Shown piece after piece: positions 1-6,473 of a stretch of 9,015 nucleotides of DNA (within the stretch, counting starts at the first letter, position 1; the number at the start of each line of letters is the position of its first letter). The position numbers and the translations under genes are program-made. The stretch is from an uncultured Bacteroidales bacterium (GTDB taxonomy: Bacteria > Bacteroidota > Bacteroidia > Bacteroidales > Muribaculaceae). The notes below the pieces were generated by a model. The model searched no databases, was not told where the DNA came from, and saw only the letters and a program-made list of their open reading frames with translations. The stretch spans positions 1-9,015 of the forward strand of contig CAMWUH010000070.1 of NCBI GenBank assembly GCA_947177325.1, written 5' to 3'.

Positions 1-1420
1 AGCCAGTGAGAATCCGGGGCCCAGTTATATTCAAGGCGCCGTTGCGGTAGGCATAGGTAGAGCCGTCGGTTATTTGAGTGGTCTTTTTGGTTTCGGTGTC
101 ATAGACCATCAGCTTGTTGCGGTCTTGGATGAAGGCGATTTTTTTGCCGTCGGGAGAGAATTTGGGATATGTACGCTCGGTTTTGTCAGCGGCGATAACG
201 GGTTGTTCATCGATGAGGGTTGCAGATGAGAAGTTGAGGTCGTCGTCGCGTCGAATTTTCGCGCGGTAGATATTGAAGTGACCGTCGCGCATAGATGTAA
301 ACACGATTTCGCGGCCGTCGGGATTCCATGAGGCTTCGCCTTCGATGGCCGGAGTGTCGGTGATTTGCTTGGTAGAGGAGTGCTCAACCGAGGTAACAAA
401 CAGATTGCCGCGATTTTCAAACACAACCTCTTTGCCGTCGGGGGAGATTAAGCCGTTGGCAGCCGATGCATTGATTCGCTTCATAGGCTCGGCATCGTCG
501 ATGACGGCGTTAACATTGATTTTGCGGGCTTTTTTATCGGCAGCGGGGTTGAGGGTGTAGATTTCGCCGTTGTAGGTAAAGGCGAGAGTGCCGTCGTTGC
601 TGCGCGAGAGGAAACGGACGGGATGGGTGGAGAAGTTGGTGAGAGCGGTTACCTGCGAGGGGTTGTCGATGGGGGCAGAGTAGACGTTGAACGACTTGCC
701 ATCGCGCTCGGCGAGGAAGTAGAGAGTTCGGCCGTCGGCACTGACAATCGGGTCGCGGTCTTCGCCGGGACGGTCAGTCAGATTGGTGTGTTTGCCGGTT
801 GCGGCATCGTAGCGCCAGAGGTCGCGGGTGACTGAAGATGTGTGGTGTTTGCGCCACTCATTTTCCATACCTTTATAATCCTGATAAACAAAGGATTTTC
901 CATCGGGTAAGAAAGAAATTTTCTGGGCGGGAGTGCCTATAACCTGCACGGGCGCGCCACCGTTAACGTCGACGGTATAGAGCTGAGTCATGCGGCCGGA
1001 GGGGAACATGGCGCTTTGGGCCGGAGCTTGAATGGCAGCGGAGAAGTAGATTTTTTTACCGTCGGGTGAGAAAGCTTCGGGGAGTTCCCTGGCTGAATTG
1101 GATGTAAGGCGGGTAGCGGGGCCTCCGTTAGCGTCGACGATGAAGATGTCGAAGTTGCCGTGACGGTCGCTGGCAAAAGCGATCTTTTTGCCGTCGGGAC
1201 TCCAAACGGGGGTTGTTTCGTAGGATGTTTGGGAAGTTAACCGAGTGGCTTGGCCACCGTTGGCGGGCACGGTCCAGATGTCGCCCTTGTAGTTGAACGC
1301 GATTTTGGAACCGTCGGGTGAGATACGGGCATTTCTGAGCCAAAGGGCATTGTCAGAGTCGGCGGCACAGGCGCATATAGCGGCCATGGCCATGGCTGAG
1401 GCAAATAATATTTTTTTCAT
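1..1420 (-). CDS. Tricorn-like S41 family peptidase, N-terminal propeller part (partial, apparent frameshift near its window end)
   Basis: The frame opens at an ATG at 1420 and stays open to the window edge, so the C-terminal part lies outside. The first residues, MKKILFASAMAMAAICACA, form a signal peptide, so the protein is exported. The next ~440 residues are PD40/tricorn beta-propeller repeats with recurring SPDGKKIAF-type blades (for example RISPDGSKIAF, VWSPDGKKIAFASDR, AFSPDGKKIYF, KFSPDGKKIAF) and the phrase WRKHHTSSVTRD. This order resembles Bacteroidales tricorn-like S41 peptidases of roughly 1,050-1,100 residues, whose PDZ and serine-protease domains follow the propeller; here those would lie beyond position 1, so catalysis cannot be checked. 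The likely role is degradation of peptides in the periplasm. After residue 462 (codon 37-35) the original frame reads LNITGPRILTG, whereas the neighbouring frame reads EYNWAPDSHWL, a proper next blade, so one base appears to be missing. An S9 or TolB-like propeller protein is the main alternative. Confidence 0.78.
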   Translation of the reverse strand, partial: MKKILFASAMAMAAICACAADSDNALWLRNARISPDGSKIAFNYKGDIWTVPANGGQATRLTSQTSYETTPVWSPDGKKIAFASDRHGNFDIFIVDANGGPATRLTSNSARELPEAFSPDGKKIYFSAAIQAPAQSAMFPSGRMTQLYTVDVNGGAPVQVIGTPAQKISFLPDGKSFVYQDYKGMENEWRKHHTSSVTRDLWRYDAATGKHTNLTDRPGEDRDPIVSADGRTLYFLAERDGKSFNVYSAPIDNPSQVTALTNFSTHPVRFLSRSNDGTLAFTYNGEIYTLNPAADKKARKINVNAVIDDAEPMKRINASAANGLISPDGKEVVFENRGNLFVTSVEHSSTKQITDTPAIEGEASWNPDGREIVFTSMRDGHFNIYRAKIRRDDDLNFSSATLIDEQPVIAADKTERTYPKFSPDGKKIAFIQDRNKLMVYDTETKKTTQITDGSTYAYRNGALNITGPRILTG

Positions 1421-1479
1421 CAGTTAGTTATGTTGTGTTGGAATATGCTTGGGTGATACAGATTGTGCAACCTGCATAG

Positions 1480-1487
1480 CAAAGTTA
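1480..1487 (-). promoter_or_regulatory. Candidate -7 promoter element of the tricorn-like peptidase gene
   Basis: On the minus strand this reads TAACTTTG, an exact match to the Bacteroides -7 consensus TAnnTTTG. It lies 59 bp upstream of the ATG at 1420, giving a leader of about 55 nt. No clear -33 TTG is present at the usual spacing; an A/T-rich stretch occupies that position. The same 162-bp region must also drive the plus-strand lipoprotein gene. For that gene I see only a poor match, AATTTTTG at 1522-1529. Confidence 0.45.
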
Positions 1488-1582
1488 ATAAAAAAAGTTT
1501 ATAATAGATAGGCGGATTAACAATTTTTGCGCCGAGTTGTGCGTTTAAAGAGAGTAAACCATATTGAAATCAGATAGAGTCA

Positions 1583-3556
1583 ATGAAGAAATTCATCATA
1601 TACACGATAACACTGTTGGCAATGACGATAATGCTGCCGGGGTGTAAAGCTCCGAAACTATCGGTTGCCAATGAGCAATATGAACGAGGCGAATATTACG
1701 ATGCGTCGGTCACATATCGCAAGCTGTATAACAAGCTGACCAAGCGCGAGGAGCGTCCTCTTCGCGGCCAGATAGCTTTTATGATGGGTGAGTGTTACAG
1801 AAAATTGAATATGGCAGCTCGCGCGTCGGCTGCATATCAAAATGCAATCAGATATGAATATCCTGACTCTACGGCTCTGCTCCACCTTGCACAGATGCAA
1901 CATGCCGAGGGAAAATATGCCCAGGCGCAGAAATCGTATTCAGAGTTTCTGAAAGTGAAGCCTGACTCGCCCGAGGCCACAAACGGGTTGGCCGGAGCAA
2001 CTATGGCATTGGCCAACAAGGATAATCGCACACGTTATGTGGTCAAGAATGCCCGACTGCTCAACTCGCGCCGTGCGGATTATGCCCCGATGTTTCCACC
2101 GGGCGACACCGATGTGCTCTACTTCACGACGACCAATGAGAAGGTGACCGGCGACCACAAAAGTGAAATCACGGGAATGAAGAACGGCGACGTTTGGATG
2201 GCTCGCAAAAACGAGAAGGGCGCCTGGACCAAGCCTGAACCGGTAGAGGGGGAATTGAACTCGAAGGTTGACGAGGGGATAGTTTCGTTTTCGCCCGACG
2301 GCTCGACTATGTATCTGACCAAAGCACGCCGCGAACCCAATTCGGCTACCTCGGTTGAAATCTACACCTCGCAGCGCGCCGATGCCAAATGGAGCGCACC
2401 GGTGAAACTGGAAATCACAGCCGATACACTGTCGGCCTACGGCCATCCGGCAGTCAGCCCCTCGGGCACATATCTCTATTTCACGAGCGATATGCCCGGC
2501 GGCTCAGGGGGGAAGGATATATGGCGCATCAACCTTAAGGAGCGCGCCGGCTCGCTTGAGAATTTAGGCCCGTTTATCAACACGGCGGGCGATGAAATGT
2601 TTCCATACGTGCGCACCGACTCGCTGATATATTTCGCTTCAAACGGCCATCCCGGCTACGGCGGCCTTGACCTCTTTGCCGCACGATTGCAGAAATCAGG
2701 AGGCTGGAAAGTCGAGAATATGGGGCGCCCCATAAACTCGGCAGCTGACGATTTCGGCATCACATTCGGCGAGGGAGAGCATGGCTATTTCTCATCAAAT
2801 CGCGATGACGGACGCGGCTACGACCACATATTTTCATTTGACCTGCCCGACTTGCAGATATGGCTATCCGGATGGGTGCTCGACAAAGATGAAGAGCCGG
2901 TGGCCAACGCCGTTATCCGCATTGTAGGTAATGACGGGTCAAATCAGAAAGAGGTGGCCAAGAGCGACGGTTCATTCCGTTTCCCGCTCAATCGCGGGGT
3001 TGACTACGTGATGATGGCCGGAGCAAAAGGATATCTCAACGCGCGCCAGCAATTCACTTCGGATTCGGCTGAAGAGGATGCCGAATACACCATCGATTTC
3101 ATTTTGGCCTCAACGACCAAGCCGGTGGTAGTGGACAACATCTTCTACGACTTTGACAAAGCCACATTGCGGCCTGAATCGAAAACGGCACTCGACGAGA
3201 TGGCACAGATAATGCGCGAAAATCCTAACGTTACCATTGAAATGGCGGCACACACTGACCGCAAAGGCTCGGAGGAGTATAACCTGGGGCTTTCGGAGCG
3301 ACGTGCCAAGTCGGTTATCGATTATCTGATAGCCGTAGGGATAGCGCCGGACCGCTTACAACACATAGGCTACGGCAAGTCGCGACCGAAAACGATTACC
3401 AAGAAGCTCTCACGCGAGTATCCTCAATTTGAGGAGGGGACCGTGCTGACGCCGGAATATATCGAAGGGCTTTCGCCGGAAGACCAAGAGGCGGCCGACC
3501 AGATAAACCGACGCACTGAGTTTCAAGTGTTGTCGATTGATTACCCTGTTTTTTAG
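1583..3556 (+). CDS. PorE-like OmpA-family outer-membrane lipoprotein (TPR, PD40 propeller, carboxypeptidase-regulatory-like, OmpA)
   Basis: A complete protein of 657 residues. Residues 1-21 are a lipoprotein signal with lipobox LPGC, acylated at Cys21; the following KAPK is not an acidic surface-export signal, so the protein probably faces the periplasm. Residues ~28-140 are TPR helices (NEQYERGEYYDASVTYRKL; AEGKYAQAQKSYSEFLK). Residues ~150-420 are PD40 blades (VSFSPDGSTMYLT, AVSPSGTYLYFTSD, YFASNGHPGYGGLDLF, GYFSSNRDDGRGYDHIF). Residues ~425-510 are a carboxypeptidase-regulatory-like beta sandwich. Residues ~515-653 are an OmpA C-terminal domain starting DNIFYDFDKATLRPES, with peptidoglycan-binding residues Asp559 and Arg574 (HTDRKG and SERRAKS) at the 15-residue spacing of the family, and the conserved NRRTEF near the end. 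This domain order is that of PorE (PG1058), a periplasmic type IX secretion component of Porphyromonas gingivalis that binds peptidoglycan. Similar proteins occur in Bacteroidota without a proven secretion role, so the PorE function is inferred from architecture. It is flanked by minus-strand genes and so is probably monocistronic. Confidence 0.9.
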   Translation: MKKFIIYTITLLAMTIMLPGCKAPKLSVANEQYERGEYYDASVTYRKLYNKLTKREERPLRGQIAFMMGECYRKLNMAARASAAYQNAIRYEYPDSTALLHLAQMQHAEGKYAQAQKSYSEFLKVKPDSPEATNGLAGATMALANKDNRTRYVVKNARLLNSRRADYAPMFPPGDTDVLYFTTTNEKVTGDHKSEITGMKNGDVWMARKNEKGAWTKPEPVEGELNSKVDEGIVSFSPDGSTMYLTKARREPNSATSVEIYTSQRADAKWSAPVKLEITADTLSAYGHPAVSPSGTYLYFTSDMPGGSGGKDIWRINLKERAGSLENLGPFINTAGDEMFPYVRTDSLIYFASNGHPGYGGLDLFAARLQKSGGWKVENMGRPINSAADDFGITFGEGEHGYFSSNRDDGRGYDHIFSFDLPDLQIWLSGWVLDKDEEPVANAVIRIVGNDGSNQKEVAKSDGSFRFPLNRGVDYVMMAGAKGYLNARQQFTSDSAEEDAEYTIDFILASTTKPVVVDNIFYDFDKATLRPESKTALDEMAQIMRENPNVTIEMAAHTDRKGSEEYNLGLSERRAKSVIDYLIAVGIAPDRLQHIGYGKSRPKTITKKLSREYPQFEEGTVLTPEYIEGLSPEDQEAADQINRRTEFQVLSIDYPVF

Positions 3557-4130
3557 TTGCGCTGACGCCCCGCTCGCAGGGGGGAATTTGATTTTCCCGG
3601 GCGGTAGACCGATGGTCAGATGATTGCGTCGACACGGGCTCGCAGACAGGGAGGTAGTTGTGGCAGTTAGTGTGAATGATTATGTTGGCCTCGTCGGGGT
3701 CGATAAGTTTGCTGATTAATTCGCGGAGAATATATCGGCCGAAATAATGCTCGGCATTGAGCAAGACCACATTTTTAAATCGGCGGGGAGCGGTGTAGAG
3801 GTCTTCAGCTGCCGTGCAGTAGATACTGCCACCGGCTGCTTTCCAAGCCGAAAAATCGTCACAGTCAACAACGATTGTTTCGTTATCATTGATTGATTTT
3901 AATGTATTGAGGCTATCGACAATGCTGCGGTGGCGAAGATTGCAATCATCGGTTTCTACGAGAATTACTCGGAGAGGTTTATCCTTTTTGACATATCGAG
4001 ATAAATCGGCGCAATTGTTATCAGCGAGAACGCAGTTAAATGAGTCGATAGAATCAGAGGGAGCTCGCCCGATGAAATCATTTTTGATGTCGGCGAGGGT
4101 TTGCGGGGGATAGATTTTGTTGTGAGTCAT
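3396..4130 (-). CDS. Hypothetical protein with a C-terminal tail antisense to the PorE-like gene
   Basis: I do not recognise this protein. The 244-residue frame begins at an ATG at 4130 with a good -7 element about 33 bp upstream and no Shine-Dalgarno. There is no signal peptide or membrane segment. Residues ~1-160 look like a genuine alternating alpha/beta protein: predicted strands LRVILVET (53-60), ETIVVDC (84-90), NVVLLNAEHY (120-129) and ANIIIHT (148-154) separated by helices, several cysteines (33, 40, 63, 90, 105, 155, 163), and base composition more A/T-rich than the neighbours. From about residue 162 the sequence becomes Ser/Pro/Arg-rich with no fold-like pattern, and about the last 54 residues are antisense to the PorE-like coding sequence. 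I infer that the original stop has been lost and that the tail is read-through. A degenerate P-loop NTPase fold is possible but speculative. The gene could also be decaying. Confidence 0.5.
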   Translation of the reverse strand: MTHNKIYPPQTLADIKNDFIGRAPSDSIDSFNCVLADNNCADLSRYVKKDKPLRVILVETDDCNLRHRSIVDSLNTLKSINDNETIVVDCDDFSAWKAAGGSIYCTAAEDLYTAPRRFKNVVLLNAEHYFGRYILRELISKLIDPDEANIIIHTNCHNYLPVCEPVSTQSSDHRSTARENQIPPCERGVSATKKQGNQSTTLETQCVGLSGRPPLGLPAKALRYIPASARSPPQIEDTRVRASW

Positions 4131-4162
4131 AAATTTGAGTTTTTAAATAAGTTATTATGCTG

Positions 4163-4170
4163 CAAATTTA
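4163..4170 (-). promoter_or_regulatory. Candidate -7 promoter element of the unknown gene
   Basis: The minus strand reads TAAATTTG, an exact match to the Bacteroides TAnnTTTG consensus, 32 bp upstream of the ATG at 4130, giving a leader of roughly 25 nt. A TTTTG stands upstream but with a spacer of about 25 nt, longer than the usual ~19-21, so the -33 half is weak. The element supports separate transcription of the unknown gene rather than read-through from the peptidase operon, which has its own terminator at 4338-4378. Confidence 0.45.
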
Positions 4171-4236
4171 CGACTGGCAGAATATGGAAAAATCTCAAAA
4201 TATCCCCTTTGATAAAAAAAAGATGAAAAGTGAAGA

Positions 4237-4265
4237 GGGATAGGGCCGATGGGGGATAATGGGGG
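4237..4265 (+). other. Four-tract G-quadruplex motif
   Basis: The plus strand has four guanine runs at 4237-4239, 4243-4245, 4251-4255 and 4261-4265, separated by loops of 3, 5 and 5 nt. This meets the canonical G3+N1-7 pattern. It is intergenic and lies immediately beside the tandem 9-bp repeat array, about 67 bp upstream of the -7 element of the unknown gene. Folding and function are not shown by sequence alone; in a genome of moderate GC content the motif is notable because the sequence around it is A/T-rich. Confidence 0.5.
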
Positions 4266-4266
4266 C

Positions 4267-4329
4267 AATAAGCCTAATAAGCCCAATAGGCCTAATAAGC
4301 CCAATAGGCCCAATAGGGCTAATAAGGCT
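4267..4329. repeat. Seven tandem 9-bp units forming an imperfect dyad
   Basis: Seven consecutive 9-bp units follow the plus-strand pattern AATA followed by a five-base core. The cores in order are AGCCT, AGCCC, GGCCT, AGCCC, GGCCC, GGGCT and AGGCT. The first four bases are invariant. The last two cores are the reverse complements of the first two in mirrored order (unit 1 with unit 7, unit 2 with unit 6) on one common symmetry axis at 4300, while units 3 and 5 pair partly and unit 4 would be the loop. The array can therefore fold as a ladder of 5-bp GC-rich helices separated by AATA internal loops. It is intergenic, between the peptidase operon terminator and the unknown gene's promoter. The minus-strand frame through it encodes a Leu-Leu-Gly run that I do not regard as a gene. 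Confidence 0.85.
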
Positions 4330-4337
4330 AAGTGGTC

Positions 4338-4378
4338 AAAAAAAAGTGCGGAACTCGTAATTGAGTTTCGCACTTTTT
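4338..4378 (-). terminator. Intrinsic terminator of the rseP-rlmI-DPP III operon
   Basis: A 16-bp stem pairs 4341-4356 with 4363-4378 around a 6-nt loop, with one mismatch (4351 against 4368). On the minus strand the hairpin is followed by eight U residues (A run at 4338-4345, partly within the stem base). It starts 35 bp after the stop codon of the dipeptidyl peptidase gene, the expected place for the end of that operon. The stem also ends in five T on the plus strand, so it could act in both directions. Confidence 0.8.
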
Positions 4379-4413
4379 AGTTTTGATATATTGTATGTTG
4401 AGGAACGTGGAGA

Positions 4414-6432
4414 TTATTTGGTGAGGGGGGAGTAGGTGGCGGAGTAGCGGAGCATTTGGGGAACGTAGTCTTCGTTGTAGCTGATGGTTACGTCGACGGG
4501 GTTGCCGTCAGCGTCGGTCACCAGGGTATAGACGGGGTTGACAAATCCGCGATAGGGGGCAATGTCGAGGGTGGCGTAGCGGTCGAGGACTTCTTGATGG
4601 AGTTGGGGGTCGACTTTTACGGCATATTTCTCAACGAGTGCGCGTCCGGCTTCGTAGTCGCCTTCGCTCTTGATGCGCTGGATTTCGGCGAGGAGCTCGC
4701 CGAACAGTCCGCGCAGAGCGTCGTAATCGTTGATTTTTACGTAGGTCTTTCCATTGATTTTAACGAGCTCGACAACACCTTGGTCGGCGCCATGCTCAAG
4801 GGCCCACTCGGCGATAAGTTTGCGGTTGCGCATGTGGGCTTCTTCAACATCTTTGCCGGGCTCGATGCGCATGAGTTGTGTCATCAAGCCGTTGAGCATA
4901 TATTTGTAGTATTCGGCTTTATAGGCTTCGGGGTTGTCGAGAAGGCCGAGTTCAATCAGCTTGGGATCGGCGAGATAATAGAGAGCGAAGAGGTCGGCGC
5001 GAGTTTCTTCGAGAGTAGAGCCGTGGGCTTTAAGCGCGTCGGGGTCAACACCGGGAAGCAATCGGCCGGAGCCGTGGCCGAGACATTCGTGGAGGTCGGT
5101 GTGGAGGTTATCGGTAATGAAGAGGTATTTGTCGAGGAGTTGGCGGGTTGGCTCGTCGATAACAAATTCTTCGTTAAAACCGTTGCCATGAGAGGCTTCG
5201 TCGTAGGCTTGGGTGATATTTTCGATAGTAACCGATTTGGAGCCGTGGGCAGCGCGAATCCAGTTGGCATTGGGGAGGTTGATGCCGATGGGAGTGGAGG
5301 GATAAGAGTCGCCGGCCAAGATGGCGGCGGTGATAACTTTGGCAGAAACGCCTTTTACTTCGGGCTTTTTGAATTGAGAGGCCACGGGAGAATGGTCTTC
5401 AAACCATTGGGCGTTGTTGCTGAGGGCTTCGGTGCGTGCCGAGGCCTCGATGTTTTTGAAGTTGACGATTGACTCCCATGAGCCGCGCATGCCGAGAGGG
5501 TCGCCGTAGGACTCTATGAAGCCGTTGATAAAGTCGACCTGAGGATCGGTGTCTTCGGCCCATAGAATCGAGTAGCGGTCAAATTCCTTGAGGTCGCCGG
5601 TTTGATAGAAGGTTATCAGGGAATTGATAACTTCGCGTTGAGCCGGGGTTTCGGCATATTGAGCAGCGAGCTTGAGGTTGGCAACAATAGCTTCGATAGC
5701 GGGGCTGTAGAGGCCGCCCTCTTTGTAGACATCTTCGCGGAGGGAGCCGTCGGCATCTTTTACAAGCCGGGAGTTAAGGCCGTAGGAGATTGGAGTGGCA
5801 TCGTCGGGGTCTTTGAGTTTGGCATAGAAATCCTCGACCTCGGCTTGAGTGACACCGGGGCCGTAAAGGTTGCAGGCGGAGGTTGTGATGAGGTCGACGC
5901 CGTCGGCCTGGTTAACGCGCTTGCTCATGAAAGCGGGGTCGAAAATAAGGCGGCGGAGGGTTGCAATGTCGGCAGGCTTGTCAGCCTCGGGGAGAGCAGC
6001 CACTTGAGCGTCAAAGAATTGTTGGGAAAATTCGGGAGTGAATTTATCCATCGAATAATGATGGTGAACGCCGTTGCCAAACCACACTTGCTTGAGATAT
6101 TTTTCAAAGGCTTTGAAATCGGCGCTATCGCGCTGAGCCTCGGGAGTGGCTTTATAGATTGCTTCAAGGAGGCTGCGCAGCTCGAGGTTGTAGCGACCGT
6201 TCTGGTCAAAGAGGATATCACGGCCTTGGAGAGCGGCTTCGGTCAGATAATAGACGAAAAGCTTTTGGTTGAGTGAGAGATTTTCAAAATCGGGCACTTG
6301 ATAACGGAGCACCTCGATGTCGGCAAAGCGGTCGACAGTGTAGTCAAAGCCTTCGGGAGCAGCCGAGGCTTTCTGAGCGAAAAGAGGGGAAGATGCGGCC
6401 ATAACGGTAGCGGCAATAATGAGTTTGTTCAT
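4414..6432 (-). CDS. Dipeptidyl peptidase III (M49 family zinc metallopeptidase), exported form
   Basis: This zinc exopeptidase removes dipeptides from the N-terminus of short peptides. The 672-residue product has the M49 signature HECLGH at 448-453, where His448 and His453 bind zinc and Glu449 is catalytic, and the second motif EETRAD at 475-480, where Glu476 should be the third zinc ligand. Length, the cysteine inside HEXXGH and the residue spacing agree with the Bacteroides thetaiotaomicron enzyme as I recall it. Residues 1-24 (MNKLIIAATVMAASSPLFAQ then KASA) form a plausible signal peptide, so the enzyme probably works in the periplasm, unlike the cytosolic eukaryotic enzymes. The gene is last in a minus-strand cluster: it starts 41 bp after the methyltransferase stop, has no strong Shine-Dalgarno, and ends 35 bp before a clear terminator. 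All known motifs are intact. Long open frames on the opposite strand are compositional shadows. Confidence 0.93.
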   Translation of the reverse strand: MNKLIIAATVMAASSPLFAQKASAAPEGFDYTVDRFADIEVLRYQVPDFENLSLNQKLFVYYLTEAALQGRDILFDQNGRYNLELRSLLEAIYKATPEAQRDSADFKAFEKYLKQVWFGNGVHHHYSMDKFTPEFSQQFFDAQVAALPEADKPADIATLRRLIFDPAFMSKRVNQADGVDLITTSACNLYGPGVTQAEVEDFYAKLKDPDDATPISYGLNSRLVKDADGSLREDVYKEGGLYSPAIEAIVANLKLAAQYAETPAQREVINSLITFYQTGDLKEFDRYSILWAEDTDPQVDFINGFIESYGDPLGMRGSWESIVNFKNIEASARTEALSNNAQWFEDHSPVASQFKKPEVKGVSAKVITAAILAGDSYPSTPIGINLPNANWIRAAHGSKSVTIENITQAYDEASHGNGFNEEFVIDEPTRQLLDKYLFITDNLHTDLHECLGHGSGRLLPGVDPDALKAHGSTLEETRADLFALYYLADPKLIELGLLDNPEAYKAEYYKYMLNGLMTQLMRIEPGKDVEEAHMRNRKLIAEWALEHGADQGVVELVKINGKTYVKINDYDALRGLFGELLAEIQRIKSEGDYEAGRALVEKYAVKVDPQLHQEVLDRYATLDIAPYRGFVNPVYTLVTDADGNPVDVTISYNEDYVPQMLRYSATYSPLTK

Positions 6433-6473
6433 TATGATGGATTATTGAGGGGGGAATATTCGGGTTGACAGGA

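Noticed and set aside
1522..1529. Promoter -7 element for the PorE-like gene (AATTTTTG)
   Set aside because: It mismatches the consensus at the first base and has no good -33 partner, so it is mentioned but not listed as a feature.
1940..2446. A 168-codon minus-strand open frame
   Set aside because: Opposite the TPR and propeller region of the PorE-like gene, which has the clear coding signal.
3566..3600. Bidirectional terminator between the convergent genes
   Set aside because: The stems are only 4-5 bp and neither strand has a U run after them, so termination here is not supported.
4267..4329. Possible CRISPR array
   Set aside because: The units are only 9 bp with no spacers, and no cas genes are nearby.
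4155..4373. A 72-codon minus-strand open frame with a Leu-Leu-Gly repeat resembling a membrane helix
   Set aside because: The leucine run is the direct translation of the 9-bp intergenic array and the frame runs through the terminator hairpin, so a real peptide is unlikely.
4456..5472. A 338-codon plus-strand open frame opposite dipeptidyl peptidase III
   Set aside because: It is antisense to a gene with complete catalytic motifs, and its product is a Val/Gly/Glu-rich string without domains, as expected from the codon bias of the other strand.
5602..6276. A 224-codon plus-strand open frame
   Set aside because: Antisense shadow within the dipeptidyl peptidase gene, with no recognisable features.
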